DNA from: Amblyomma americanum
Lineage: Eukaryota > Arthropoda > Arachnida > Ixodida > Ixodidae
Assembly: GCF_052857255.1 (NCBI RefSeq)
Contig: NC_135506.1
Location: 76,651,056 to 76,715,055, forward strand
Direction: 5' to 3'
DNA length: 64,000 nt
Under the pieces are notes generated by a model. It had not been told where the DNA came from. It saw only the letters and a program-made list of their open reading frames with translations, and did no database searches. Below are positions 54,794 to 64,000 of this stretch, piece after piece. Numbering within the stretch: the first letter of the stretch is position 1; every line of letters begins with the position of its first letter. Position numbers and translations under genes: made by a program.

Positions 54794-55117
54794 GTTGCCG
54801 GTTGACCATCAAGTGAGCAACAGGTCAAGTGTGGCCATGTGCCTCACGATATGTTGTCCACCACGGTGTCATACCACTTGACTTTCGAACTTGACCTTTT
54901 ACTGCTGATTTTTCTATTCACAGGTAGAGGACGGTAGAATAGGCCGCAGCGTTCACTGGGTGACCAACGTCTCGCGATCAACCAATAATTTGACTGCCAG
55001 GGTGGCAGTTGGCAAGTGGCATCGAAAGGTCAAGTGGTGCGACACCATAGTGGATCACATATGGTAAAGCTTATAGCCACACTTGACCTCTGGCTCAATT
55101 GAAGGTCAACCGGCAAC
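54794..55117. mobile_element. MITE-like element with 44-bp terminal inverted repeats
   Basis: A 324-bp non-coding element whose ends GTTGCCGGTTGACC (54794) and GGTCAACCGGCAAC (55117) are inverted. The repeat extends about 44 bp with a handful of mismatches. AGGTCAAGT or its complement recurs inside at least four times. No clear target duplication, so the superfamily is undecided. Confidence 0.75.
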
Positions 55118-55316
55118 GCGCGGCGAAATCGGCTTCACCTTTTGGATGGACGCAGGTGTGCTTACAAGCCATATGAAATCATGTAAAAGCTTACACAGAG
55201 GTAATCCGTGCGACGCCAGGATCACCCTGCTGCATGAAACGCCAGCATGAAACGTCAGTATGCATGAAACCGCGGGCCTCCTCTTAACGAAACTTCTATA
55301 GAGGAAAATTGAAAAA

Positions 55317-55597
55317 TCGTTGTTTGGGAAAGCAAAATGGCGCAGTGTCTGTCTCACATCTCGGCGGACACCCGAACCGCGCCAAAAGGAAAGGAATAAA
55401 GGAGGGAGTGAAAGAAGAAAGGAAGAAAGAGGTGCCGTAGTGGAAGTCTATGGAATAATTTCGACTACCTGGGGATGTTTAAAGTGCACTGACATCGCAC
55501 AGCACACGGGGTCCTTAGCATTTCGCCTACATCGAAACGCGGCCGCCGCGGTCGGGTTCGAACCCGGGTACTCCGGTTCAGTAGCCGAGCGCCCTAG
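55317..55597 (-). mobile_element. Ruka SINE, head end lost
   Basis: Antisense tail, body and B-box are present. The copy stops at AGCGCCCTA, missing the A-box side. Confidence 0.83.
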
Positions 55598-56549
55598 TAA
55601 ATGAGTGTCATCTTTGAGATTTATCAGCGCCGTAAAAAAGTTAGTTCATAAAATATTTTCGTTTACCTAAGCTTGGGGCAAAGTACAACGAAAGATTTCG
55701 GTCGATACACTCCAAATAACCACCTACATTCAGCAATCTCAAATCGTGGACCAAACAAAACAAACTAGCTGTAAACTTTCGCAAACCTATACTAGACGAG
55801 AAACGACGCAACCGCAGACATGCATGCATTAGCAAGCCTATAATTTCGCAACCATATTCATTTTGTTATTTATACGAAAGCGACGTTGACCGAGGGCCGC
55901 CCGTTGCCGCTGCTTACGAAGTATCGACGTTACGTCATTCGACGACAGTAGCCAGAGCAGTGAGTCTCGATCGTTAATCCTCTCAATCCTGACACAGAGA
56001 CAAGTGCATTGTGAAGCCACTCGTGTGGCGTGGTAGGGCCTTGAACTTGTCCCGTTGTTGTCGTTCGCTGTTATGCAAGACCTTATGCACGTGTCAGCAT
56101 AATGACCACGCAAAACCATTTTAGCATGCCTAAAATGATACAGCCATGTTTAACGCTTGGTCGTTAAACCCATTGTCTGGCGATTACAAATTCAACCGGA
56201 CGGTTTTACATCCTCGAGTACTTAGAGACCTAAATGGAGGAACTTTAATTCAGCCTCCTCACCCTGTCACTGCTGTTGAAAATCTGCGCTGAAAGGCAAC
56301 TATTCCTTGGTCTCAAAGCAAAGCGTTTAGGATTAATGCGCCCAGCGAACCCCTCGCATAACAGCCAACGCGCCGTAAGGTGATCATGGGGCAGAACTTG
56401 AATACAGCAATGGACGAAAAGGAAAACCTTATACGCCGGCTGAACCATCAGCTTCTAATTAAATAGCCGCCTCGGATCTCTCTCTCTCTCTCGGCGGCCA
56501 CAGTGAGAAACAAGAGAGAATAACCAACGATTTGCGAAAAGTAAAAATG
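55598..56549. other. Intergenic stretch, nothing recognised
   Basis: No gene or repeat match; a (TC)n run of about 16 bp at 56479-56494. Confidence 0.45.
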
Positions 56550-56562
56550 TACTGAAAGCCGG

Positions 56563-56888
56563 ACCCGCCGCGGTGGCTCAGTGGCTAGGACGCTCGGCTA
56601 CTGATCCGGAGTTCCCGGGTTCTAACCCGACCGCGGCGGCTGCGTTTTTATGGAGGAAAAACGCTAAGGCGCCCGTGTGCTGTGCGATGTCAGTGCACGT
56701 TAAAGATCCCCAGGTGGTCGAAATTATTCCGGAGCCCCTCCACTACGGCACCTCTTTCTTCTTTTCTTCTTTCACTCCCTCCTTTATCCCTTCCCTTACG
56801 GCGCGGTTCAGGTGTCCAACTATATATGAGACAGATACTGCGCCATTTTCTTCCCCCCCCCCCCCCCGAAAAAAACAATTATTATTAT
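56563..56888 (+). mobile_element. Ruka SINE, full length, with 13-bp TSD
   Basis: Complete head to tail with a C-run before the tail. TACTGAAAGCCGG is duplicated at 56550-56562 and 56889-56901. Confidence 0.93.
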
Positions 56889-57013
56889 TACTGAAAGCCG
56901 GGACGAAATACATCTGCCTGAGAAGTTTACTCGGCGCTGCCTCAACTACTGAGTCATGGTGGCGGCTAAAGCAACTATGCCAGATGTGGAATATGAGAAA
57001 AAAAATTGAAGCA

Positions 57014-57428
57014 GACACCTAAGCACCTATGGCGAGATAGCGTAATGGCTTAATCCTCATATATGCTGAACTGGTCACTCTCTACTTAACAGCCATACAT
57101 CCCTGGGAGTCCTCATGCCATTCCTGGCGCAGTGGTGCAGCGGTTGAGCGATGCGCCACTGCCCTGCGATGGCAGGTGCTGCCACCGGTGGGGCTTGTGT
57201 GACACAGGTTGCTCTTCCCGGGCAGCCACTCGCGGCCAATCATTTATTAACTGCACCTGCAACGGTGGGCAGTCTGCTCACAATCCTGTGGGCAGGTTGC
57301 GATGACGCCGCAAGCTCACGTAACCTAGGTTGCTTCTCGGGAAATTTTTCGTGGATTTTTCGCTCACAATCTACGACGACGAAGCTAGCTTTTCTGCGAC
57401 ACGGGCTCCTTAACGCTATCGCGTTAAG
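57014..57428 (+). repeat. Repeat family 3, copy 2
   Basis: Match to 3834-4213: GCGCCACTGCCCTGCGATGG, GGCAGGTGCTGCCACCGG, AATCATTTATTAACTGC and the end CTCCTTAACGCTATCGCG. A longer left part than copy 1. Confidence 0.65.
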
Positions 57429-57510
57429 TGCAGGCATATAACACATTGGTCGAGGGGTGCACTTCGGCTGTGTATCCTAAATTATACGCAGCGGTTTATA
57501 CACGTTCATC

Positions 57511-57828
57511 CGCCGCGGTGGCTCAGTGGTTAGAGCGTTCGACTACTGATCTGGAGTTCCCGGGTTCGAACCCGACCACGGCGGCTGCGTTTTTATGGAG
57601 GAAAAACGCCAAGGAGCCCGTGTGCTGTGCGATGTCAGTGCACGTTAAACATCCCCAGGTGGTCCAAATTATTCCGGAGCCCTCCACTACGGCACCTCTT
57701 TCATCCTTTCCTCTTTCACTCCCTCCTTTATTCCTTCCCTTATGGCGCGGTTCAGGTGTCCAACGATATATGAGACAGATACTGCGCCATTTCCTTCCCC
57801 AAAACATTTATAATAATTATTATTATTT
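57511..57828 (+). mobile_element. Ruka SINE, full length
   Basis: Complete. Flanked by TTATACACGTTC (left) and TTATCCACGTTC (right), a 12-bp duplication with one mismatch. Confidence 0.92.
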
Positions 57829-59250
57829 ATCCACGTTCCAGAAGAGGAAAGTATGCAACCGATGTATAATGATAGCAAACACCTTTAGGTAGCCTGGTGC
57901 TTGGCTTCTGTGGGGACTAAATGGTTGGGACAGCGGGTCTTTGGCACCATATCGAGCATACAAGAAAGCATGTCAGCTATGTCGCTGTTCGGCCCAGTTG
58001 CCATTGCGCAATTAATAATAATTGTATGGAACGAGACCGACGATTACAGTGACTAGCGCTTATTGCCCGCGCACCGGAAGTGCCCGAGCACGTTGCCAGA
58101 CTGGCTGGCGTGCTTCGAACAGTTTTAGCAGTTACCGATACATCCCCTTATCGGTGCTTTAAAACTTAAGAAGGTTATTTTGTACAGCAAGTTCTTCACA
58201 AGAGGCAGCGAGTAGTATACGAGACGGTACTTCTTAATTCTGGCAGCCAAATTGGTGGGGAGGCCTTCTCATGCTTGATGACCGCCGGCTTGATTCTGCA
58301 CAAACCACACCAGTTGGTGCAGAGGATGTTGCATAAAGGTGCTCTGTAGCAGTCTCTGCTGCTCCTCCTGGAGCTGGCACAGCAGGATGCGCCCCTGCTT
58401 GCTGCCTGGGCGACACTTTTGGCTCAACTGCATCAAACATTCCAGCTGGTCTAGGAGGTATTAAAGCAAGGCATTCTACGGCAGCCCTTGCTCTTGCTGC
58501 TGGCGAGGATGCTGCAGGTGGCCTTGGCTATCCTGCTGCAACTGTTGACCTTTCACTCACTAACGGTGTGTCAACATTCATACAGGCCTGTTGAGCTCCT
58601 GTCGCTCTCTACAACACTTGATGACTCTCCACACCTCCGGTGCTGCGTCCTGTAGGATGAAGCTGCTCCGCTGTTGAGTTGGAAACTTCGTTTGCTTTCA
58701 ATCAGTCTTGACGGTTCATTTTAAATTCGCTTCAATCCTCTGTTTCTGCTTTGCAAGATCTGGGTACCACAAATCCGAAACTTTAGCTTCTGTGTCCCAC
58801 TTGTCCCCAGACATAATCCTGTCTCCAGGCTGGAATGACAGGGAGCAGCTGTCTTCTGTGGATATTTTGCTTGTGTTTTCGCGATTTTGAAAGCTGCGCA
58901 GCTGAACTCGACCAAGGGTCTCCCAGTCACGTGCAGATCTAATAGTGTGCGAACAACTGAGTAATATAGATTTTTCGCAGAAAGGTCGAATGGAGGCTTT
59001 ATCTTTGTCATGGGAACCGGAGAGACAACGGCTGCTAGTTGAACAAGAAAGCGTCAAAGTATGGAGCTCCCGCACACTCTCCCCGCATCCCGAAAGCCGG
59101 CAGCTACTCCGACAGTCATGAAAAGACCTATAGGCGTCTGGCCAGCCGTCTGACAGCGGCATACCACGGCCCGCACCCGCCTCTACCTCTCCTATACTTC
59201 AGTTCATAAGTTCCTCGCAGCACCATGAAAGCTAGAGACGTCCCCAGCCA
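57829..59250. other. Intergenic stretch, mostly unrecognised
   Basis: A GCTGCT/CTGCAG-rich patch at 58300-58540 and an antisense open frame at 59162-58716 (148 codons) that I could not link to any family. Confidence 0.4.
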
Positions 59251-59255
59251 ATCAG

Positions 59256-60040
59256 GAGTGAGAGAGAGAGAGAGAGAGAAAACTTTTATTTCGGTGATTA
59301 ATTCGCAGGTCGGGTCCCCTAGTCCAGGGCTCCGCTGGCGGCAGCTGACTTGCGGACTAGCGGGTGATCCAGGCTTGGTGGTCCAGGTTGTCGCTGGTCA
59401 GGGACTCCTCCCACTGCTCGCGTGTCGGGTGTGGCAATATTATTTTTTCTCCGGTTTGTCCTGGCACTCCCAAGAAGTATGGTAGAGCGTGGGGCTTGCT
59501 CCGCACCAAGGACAGTAACTTGGGTAGTGTGTGGGTCTGATATTGTGTATATGTGTTCGTTTGTATTCTCCAGTCAATGGCATCTGAGGAGGGCTGTTGT
59601 TTGTGTGGCGGTGAGGAATGTCGTCTTTCTAGCCTAAGGTGTTCTAGCCTATCACCATACGGTCCTAGGAGCGGGGTGGAGTAGGGATAGGGATCCGTCC
59701 GGCTTGTGTGAGCTCGGGCTGGATCATTCGCTATCTCGTTTCCGGCAAGGCCTTCGTGACCAGGTGTTCATATTATTCTATGTGAGTGTGAGAGTGTACT
59801 TAATAGTGTGCTCGCCCTTCCGAGAGGTTTTCCAGCAAGGTAGTCCCTGCAGGCTTGTTGGGGGTCCGTCACGACGTGCGATGACTTGCCCTGTTGGTCT
59901 TGAGCCCTGATAGCGATGGCTATGGCTAATGATTCTGCTTCCGCACGGTCCTTGGCATCAATCAGGAGAGTGCGTTGAACGTGTTCCACCGCGCCTTTTC
60001 GTCGACTTGCCGCCTGCTCGTGGCTCATGCAGATATGGTT
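59256..60040 (-). mobile_element. LINE 3' end (RNase H to (TC)n tail)
   Basis: On the minus strand: an open stretch with DRAEAESLAIAIAIRAQDQQ and VVTDPQQACRDYLAG (RNase H), then TPGHEGLAGNEIAND in another frame, and a 3' end AATAAAAGTTTTC followed by a TC-dinucleotide tail (59259-59280). Several frameshifts. Confidence 0.75.
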
Positions 60041-60049
60041 GCAAAAGAG

Positions 60050-60058
60050 TATAAATAG
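60050..60058 (+). promoter_or_regulatory. TATA-like box
   Basis: TATAAATAG immediately upstream of the LINE fragment's truncated 5' end, reading away from it. No gene downstream is identified, so it may be chance. Confidence 0.2.
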
Positions 60059-60297
60059 GCGCTGTCTACGTATTCACGCGTACGTACGCTAAACTCATAC
60101 ATTTTGCAGGACGTTACGCTGTTTGTCGCACCAGCACATTTAGTTCAGCTTATGCAAACGGAGACAATCTGCCGTACGACACACGCAGGAAGCTGAGCAC
60201 CGAAACTTGAGACACTCTTTTACTTGTCATTCGCCTCTATATACGTCCCACTAGCCGACGTCAATGTGACGCCAGTTTTGAGGACAACATTCCTGCC

Positions 60298-60594
60298 AAA
60301 ACTGTGACGCAAGCTTTTGTCGTACAGCGTTCCGGGTGGCGTCATAGCATTTCGCGCTGCATAAAGCTTACACGTGCTTGTGAAATTTGAGGCTAGCTTG
60401 CGACCGGAATTCGCACCGACAACACATTCATCTTCAATTGTGTGCCTTCTCGGATTCTTTACCTCTTCCCTTAAGGAGCGGTTGAGTTGTCCATCGAGAT
60501 ATGAGACACTTACTGCGCCATTTCCTTTCCTCATAAGCCAATTTTCGCATCAAAACTGTTATGCAACCGTTTGTTGTACAGCGTTCCGGATGGT
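60298..60594 (+). repeat. Direct repeats flanking a Ruka fragment
   Basis: 60298-60340 and 60552-60594 share about 43 bp (AAAACTGT...TTGTCGTACAGCGTTCCGG versus TTGTTGTACAGCGTTCCGG), about 85% identical. A Ruka tail lies between. Confidence 0.7.
60452..60546 (+). mobile_element. Ruka SINE tail fragment
   Basis: CTTCCCTTAAGGAGCGGTTG to ACTGCGCCATTTCC and CCAATTTTCG. Diverged; head and body are missing. Confidence 0.65.
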
Positions 60595-61290
60595 GAATAA
60601 TACGTGCGTATGATTCCCAAGGATAGTACTGCTTTCGCATTCCCACAAGTAAGCAGCCTTAAGTGTCTCTGCCGTTTTTTTTATTCTTCTAACCAATCCT
60701 TCGAACTTAGACACTATAACCTAGAAATTCGCCTTTTCTAAATACTGACTGCATCAACCTTTTACGTACTACCAACTTTGAATATTCAACTTCTGTCTTT
60801 AGCTCACTGCCATGCTTTTAAGCCACCAATCCCGCATGCACATTACCTTCGCTATCTCCGAACACTACAGCCTATCGCTCGTCTGCGGCCCCGTCTGAAT
60901 AACGTTCTCTTTATCCACCAGAGGGAGGCAGCAGTTTTTGGTTGCGAAATATTGCGCCGACGCCGATTACTTTTTGCACGGCCAATGTCCCGAATGCAAC
61001 TACAGCTGGGAAGCTAACAGGACTTGAATGCTAATCCGTGCTAAGCCCAGATTATTGCATTAAATGAATGTAGTATGGTATAAATAATGTAGCATTGCGT
61101 TACATTATACAACGGTGTACGCTATATGTGGTCACGTATGTATACAAGTTACGCTTTGAAAGACATGGGTGCTATAGTCTTATGCTTATCCCGGTCGGCA
61201 CTTACCTTCATCCTGTTCCAGCCGCAGATGGACAGATAAACAGAATTTGCGAACACTCGGAAAGCAGGCACAGAAAAGTGAAAATGTAGC
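60595..61290. other. Intergenic stretch, nothing recognised
   Basis: No repeat or coding signal identified. Confidence 0.4.
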
Positions 61291-61300
61291 CGCACAATGA

Positions 61301-61613
61301 CCCGCCGCGGTGGCTCAGTGATTAAGAGCGCTCGGCTACTGATCCGGAGTTCCCGGGTTCGAACCCGACCGCGGCGGCTGCGTTTTTATGGAGGAAAAAC
61401 GCTAAGGCGCCCGTGTGCTGTGCGATGTCAGTGCACGTTAAAGATCCCCAGGTGGTCGAAATTATTCCGGAGCCCTCCACTACGGCACCTCTTTCTTCCT
61501 TCTTTCGCTCCCTCCTTTGTCCCTTCCCTTACGGCGCGGTTCAGGTGTCCAACGATATATGAGACAGATACTGCGCCATTTCCTTTCCCCCCAAAAAACA
61601 CCACACCAAAGCT
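61301..61613 (+). mobile_element. Ruka SINE, full length, with 9-bp TSD
   Basis: Complete, with a C- and A-run tail instead of ATT repeats. GCACAATGA is duplicated at 61292-61300 and 61614-61622. Confidence 0.9.
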
Positions 61614-61622
61614 GCACAATGA

Positions 61623-62930
61623 ATTATCGCATACAATAAACACACACGCACTCAAAGATCTTCTTACACACATGCGCTTTAGTCCAGGAGCTTCAAGTAA
61701 TAACGCATGCTACTCCACCTACACAGCTTCCATAGCATGAATGCCTTCATTGATTTCGCCAGCCTCCGCATGTTACACATGCATTTGGACGGGCGCCGAC
61801 GGAGAGTCCGGCGATGGTCTGGTCGAGTGTGAAGCGTTTCTCTTGGCATTCACCGCGTGCCTTATGGTACGTGAGCGTGGGCACATCAAGGCACGCAGTG
61901 AATACGGAGAGTGGAACGCGTGGGGTCCCTTCCGAAGGTGTCCAAGAGTCGAAATGGGACCCCGGTTGTGGCTCGGTGAGCGTACGGTCAATCTTCCGCC
62001 GGCTGAAGCCAGTAGCAGCAACTTACCGAACCACCTCGCAAGAAAAACATAAACAGCTGCACCCTGCCGGTACTTACCTGCGGGGCCGGAACTACTTGGC
62101 TAAAGAAAAAAGCTCGAAACTAGCATGAGAACAGCACGCTGCGGCGAGCCATGGAAAGTATATGATACGGGATAGCTTTCACAGCCAGAAAGAGTGCAGA
62201 GGGGATTAGAAAACAAACTGTACTTAAGGGAGCGTCCTTGCAGATATTGCGATGAAATGAGACTCCGGCGGGGCGTGCTATATGAAGGGCAGATGAGGGG
62301 CGGTCTCTCAATAACAGAGTGAATTTCAAGGGGGAGGGAAACGTATAGCAGAGGACAGCTGATCGTAAGGGGGGCTGCTGAGATAAGGAAATAAGCTGGG
62401 ACAGAGTAGCACAGCTCACGTAGGGCAGAGTTCATATGAGATAATACGTGGAGGACTTTTTTTCCTGCAGAGAAGGTAATTTGGGTCATGGAGAGCTTGA
62501 TGAAGATGATAAAGGCAAGAAAGGGCAACATGCACTCAGACATGGTCATTCGTGGTGTTCATTCTGTTGTTTTCGACTATTTCATGCAGGCGAAACGACC
62601 AGAAACACAGGGACAAATGGAAGAAGGATGTGCGTACTTAGCTTTTTTTTGTGAAGTGACGCAGCTGGGCGCCGTTTCAGACAGTTGGCTTCTGCGACCA
62701 AATGCACTGTTATAGAACTGCGTGCGGTTGAACGTACTAACCTGAAGTACGCTCCTTCTAGCTTTGCTATAGGCTTTCCGGCATCGATATTAGCTGACCT
62801 TTCGACTTGCTCCAGCTGGAGTATCGTGGTGGCCTGCAGGCAAAGGTGCCACCTTTTTCTTCTAATTAAGCAAACGCTGCATCTAAAAAAACACTACACT
62901 CAATCATAATTCTCACCGAGCAATATCCGG
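61623..62930. other. Intergenic stretch, nothing recognised
   Basis: Short frames without domains on both strands. Confidence 0.4.
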
Positions 62931-62931
62931 G

Positions 62932-62996
62932 GCACTTCACTACGGCGTGCATCATAGCCTGAGTCGCTTTGGGACGTTAAACTTCCACAAACCACA
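62932..62996 (+). mobile_element. SINE-2 3' end fragment
   Basis: CACTTCACTACGGCGTGC, CATAGCCTGAGTCGCTTTGG and GACGTTAAACTTCCACAAACC: the SINE-2 tail in plus orientation. Confidence 0.75.
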
Positions 62997-63407
62997 ATCA
63001 CCGAGCAAAGTCTTGTCTTGTTCACTGCTCTAATGAATTCGAGCACTTTCCATCAAGCGAGGCTGATGACCTGGGCTTGTGTCTGGTTTGGCAATCGGCG
63101 ATCATTGTTCCAGTATAATTAATATCAAAGTTTTGGCGCACATTATGATGCACTGACATCAGAATTATTTCATGCTTACTATCGGAACCGGTGAGCGTGG
63201 AGGAATATGTAGTTCACTGACATATAGCCGACCTGTTTATCTTGCACAGAGCTGATACAACATTAGAGAGGAGCTGAGAACAACTCCACTCAATTATTGT
63301 TCATAGTAAAAACAGATTATGTAGCAAAATTTGACTACGCTGGCGTTTTTCCAGCAGCAAAAAGACGCATTTACTGCTGAGAAAATCATTACCGGGGATT
63401 CAGGCAA

Positions 63408-63600
63408 GCGCTTCTAGTTCCCTTGGCTGCCACCACGTGGCGCATGGCTTTGAATATTGAAGAATACTGCGTTGACGTCATCCGCAACATAATAAAGACA
63501 GAAAGCGACCGAGTGGCAGCAGAATAGATCATGTTAGGCCATTAGACTGAGCGGCACTGCTTGGGTAGTGTTAAGAATTCTTGGTAACGTGTATTGACAA
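63408..63600 (+). repeat. Repeat family 6, copy 2
   Basis: Match to 20628-20820 (see that entry), about 80% identical by eye. Confidence 0.6.
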
Positions 63601-63721
63601 ATTTTCGATTAACTCGATTAAATCTCGGGACATCTCCAAAATCACCATATCCAAGCCGGCAGCGATATAGGCTAGCCTCTGGAATCCGCGCAAACATAAT
63701 TATCTTGTCTTACTGCAATAC

Positions 63722-64000
63722 ACCCGCCGCGCTGGCTCAGTGGTTAAGGCGCTCGTCTATACCGAGCCGTAGTACCAAGGTTCGAAACCGACCGCTGCGG
63801 CCGCGTTTCGGTGGAGGTGAAACGCAAAAAGCGCCCGTGTGCTGTGCGATGTCAGTGCACGTTAAAGATCCCCAAGTGGTCGAAATTATTCCGCAGCCTT
63901 CCGCTACGGCATCTCTTTCTTCTTTCACTCTCTCCTTTCTTCCTTCCCTTACGGCGTGGTTCAGGTGTCCGCCGATATGTGAGACAATTACTGCGTCATT
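63722..64000 (+). mobile_element. Ruka SINE, cut by the window end
   Basis: A diverged head (CCCGCCGCGCTGGCTCAGTGG), body and most of the tail. The element continues beyond 64000. Confidence 0.88.

Noticed and set aside
58716..59162. 148-codon antisense frame, considered as a retroviral-type protease or gag piece
   Set aside because: I could not find an Asp-Ser/Thr-Gly motif or other convincing signature.

Overview
The window is nuclear DNA of a eukaryote, very probably a metastriate hard tick. The evidence is about two dozen copies of a tRNA-derived SINE that I recognise as the tick Ruka family, a second related SINE, many LINE fragments with RNase H domains, and spliced genes with GC-rich exons in long repeat-filled introns. 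I see no bacterial operons, true tRNA or rRNA genes, or CRISPR arrays. The species assignment is inference; the repeats themselves are seen directly.

Two host genes can be reconstructed, and both derive from transposases. On the plus strand (514-13347), five phase-0 exons encode an 812-residue protein with an N-terminal BED zinc finger, a hAT transposase body and a C-terminal hAT dimerisation domain. On the minus strand (23420-16685), three exons encode a 585-residue CENP-B/jerky/tigger-type protein with two helix-turn-helix regions and a DDE domain. Each has lost the first acidic catalytic residue of its family (Asp to Asn, and Asp to Ile) while keeping an intact spliced frame, so both look domesticated. 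They are tail to tail, about 3.3 kb apart.

At 31076-36906 (minus strand) lies an apparently complete LINE. It has a 5' UTR, an ORF1 with zinc knuckles and an SR-rich stretch (590 aa), an overlapping ORF2 with endonuclease, reverse transcriptase, RNase H and a CCHC finger (1178 aa), a short 3' UTR with a hairpin and a TATCC-repeat tail. Perfect 13-bp target-site duplications flank it. It inserted just downstream of a GC-rich, promoter-like region (about 29.6-30.9 kb).

The rest, especially 37-64 kb, is a mosaic of old insertions: Ruka copies nested in one another, 5'-truncated LINE 3' ends in both orientations, a Penelope-like remnant between inverted repeats, a mariner remnant, two MITE-like elements, several unclassified repeat families, long ATT/GTT and GGAT microsatellites, and two large fold-back hairpins (13559-13672 and 49129-49341). 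Most gaps between these hold only unrecognised non-coding sequence, noted entry by entry.
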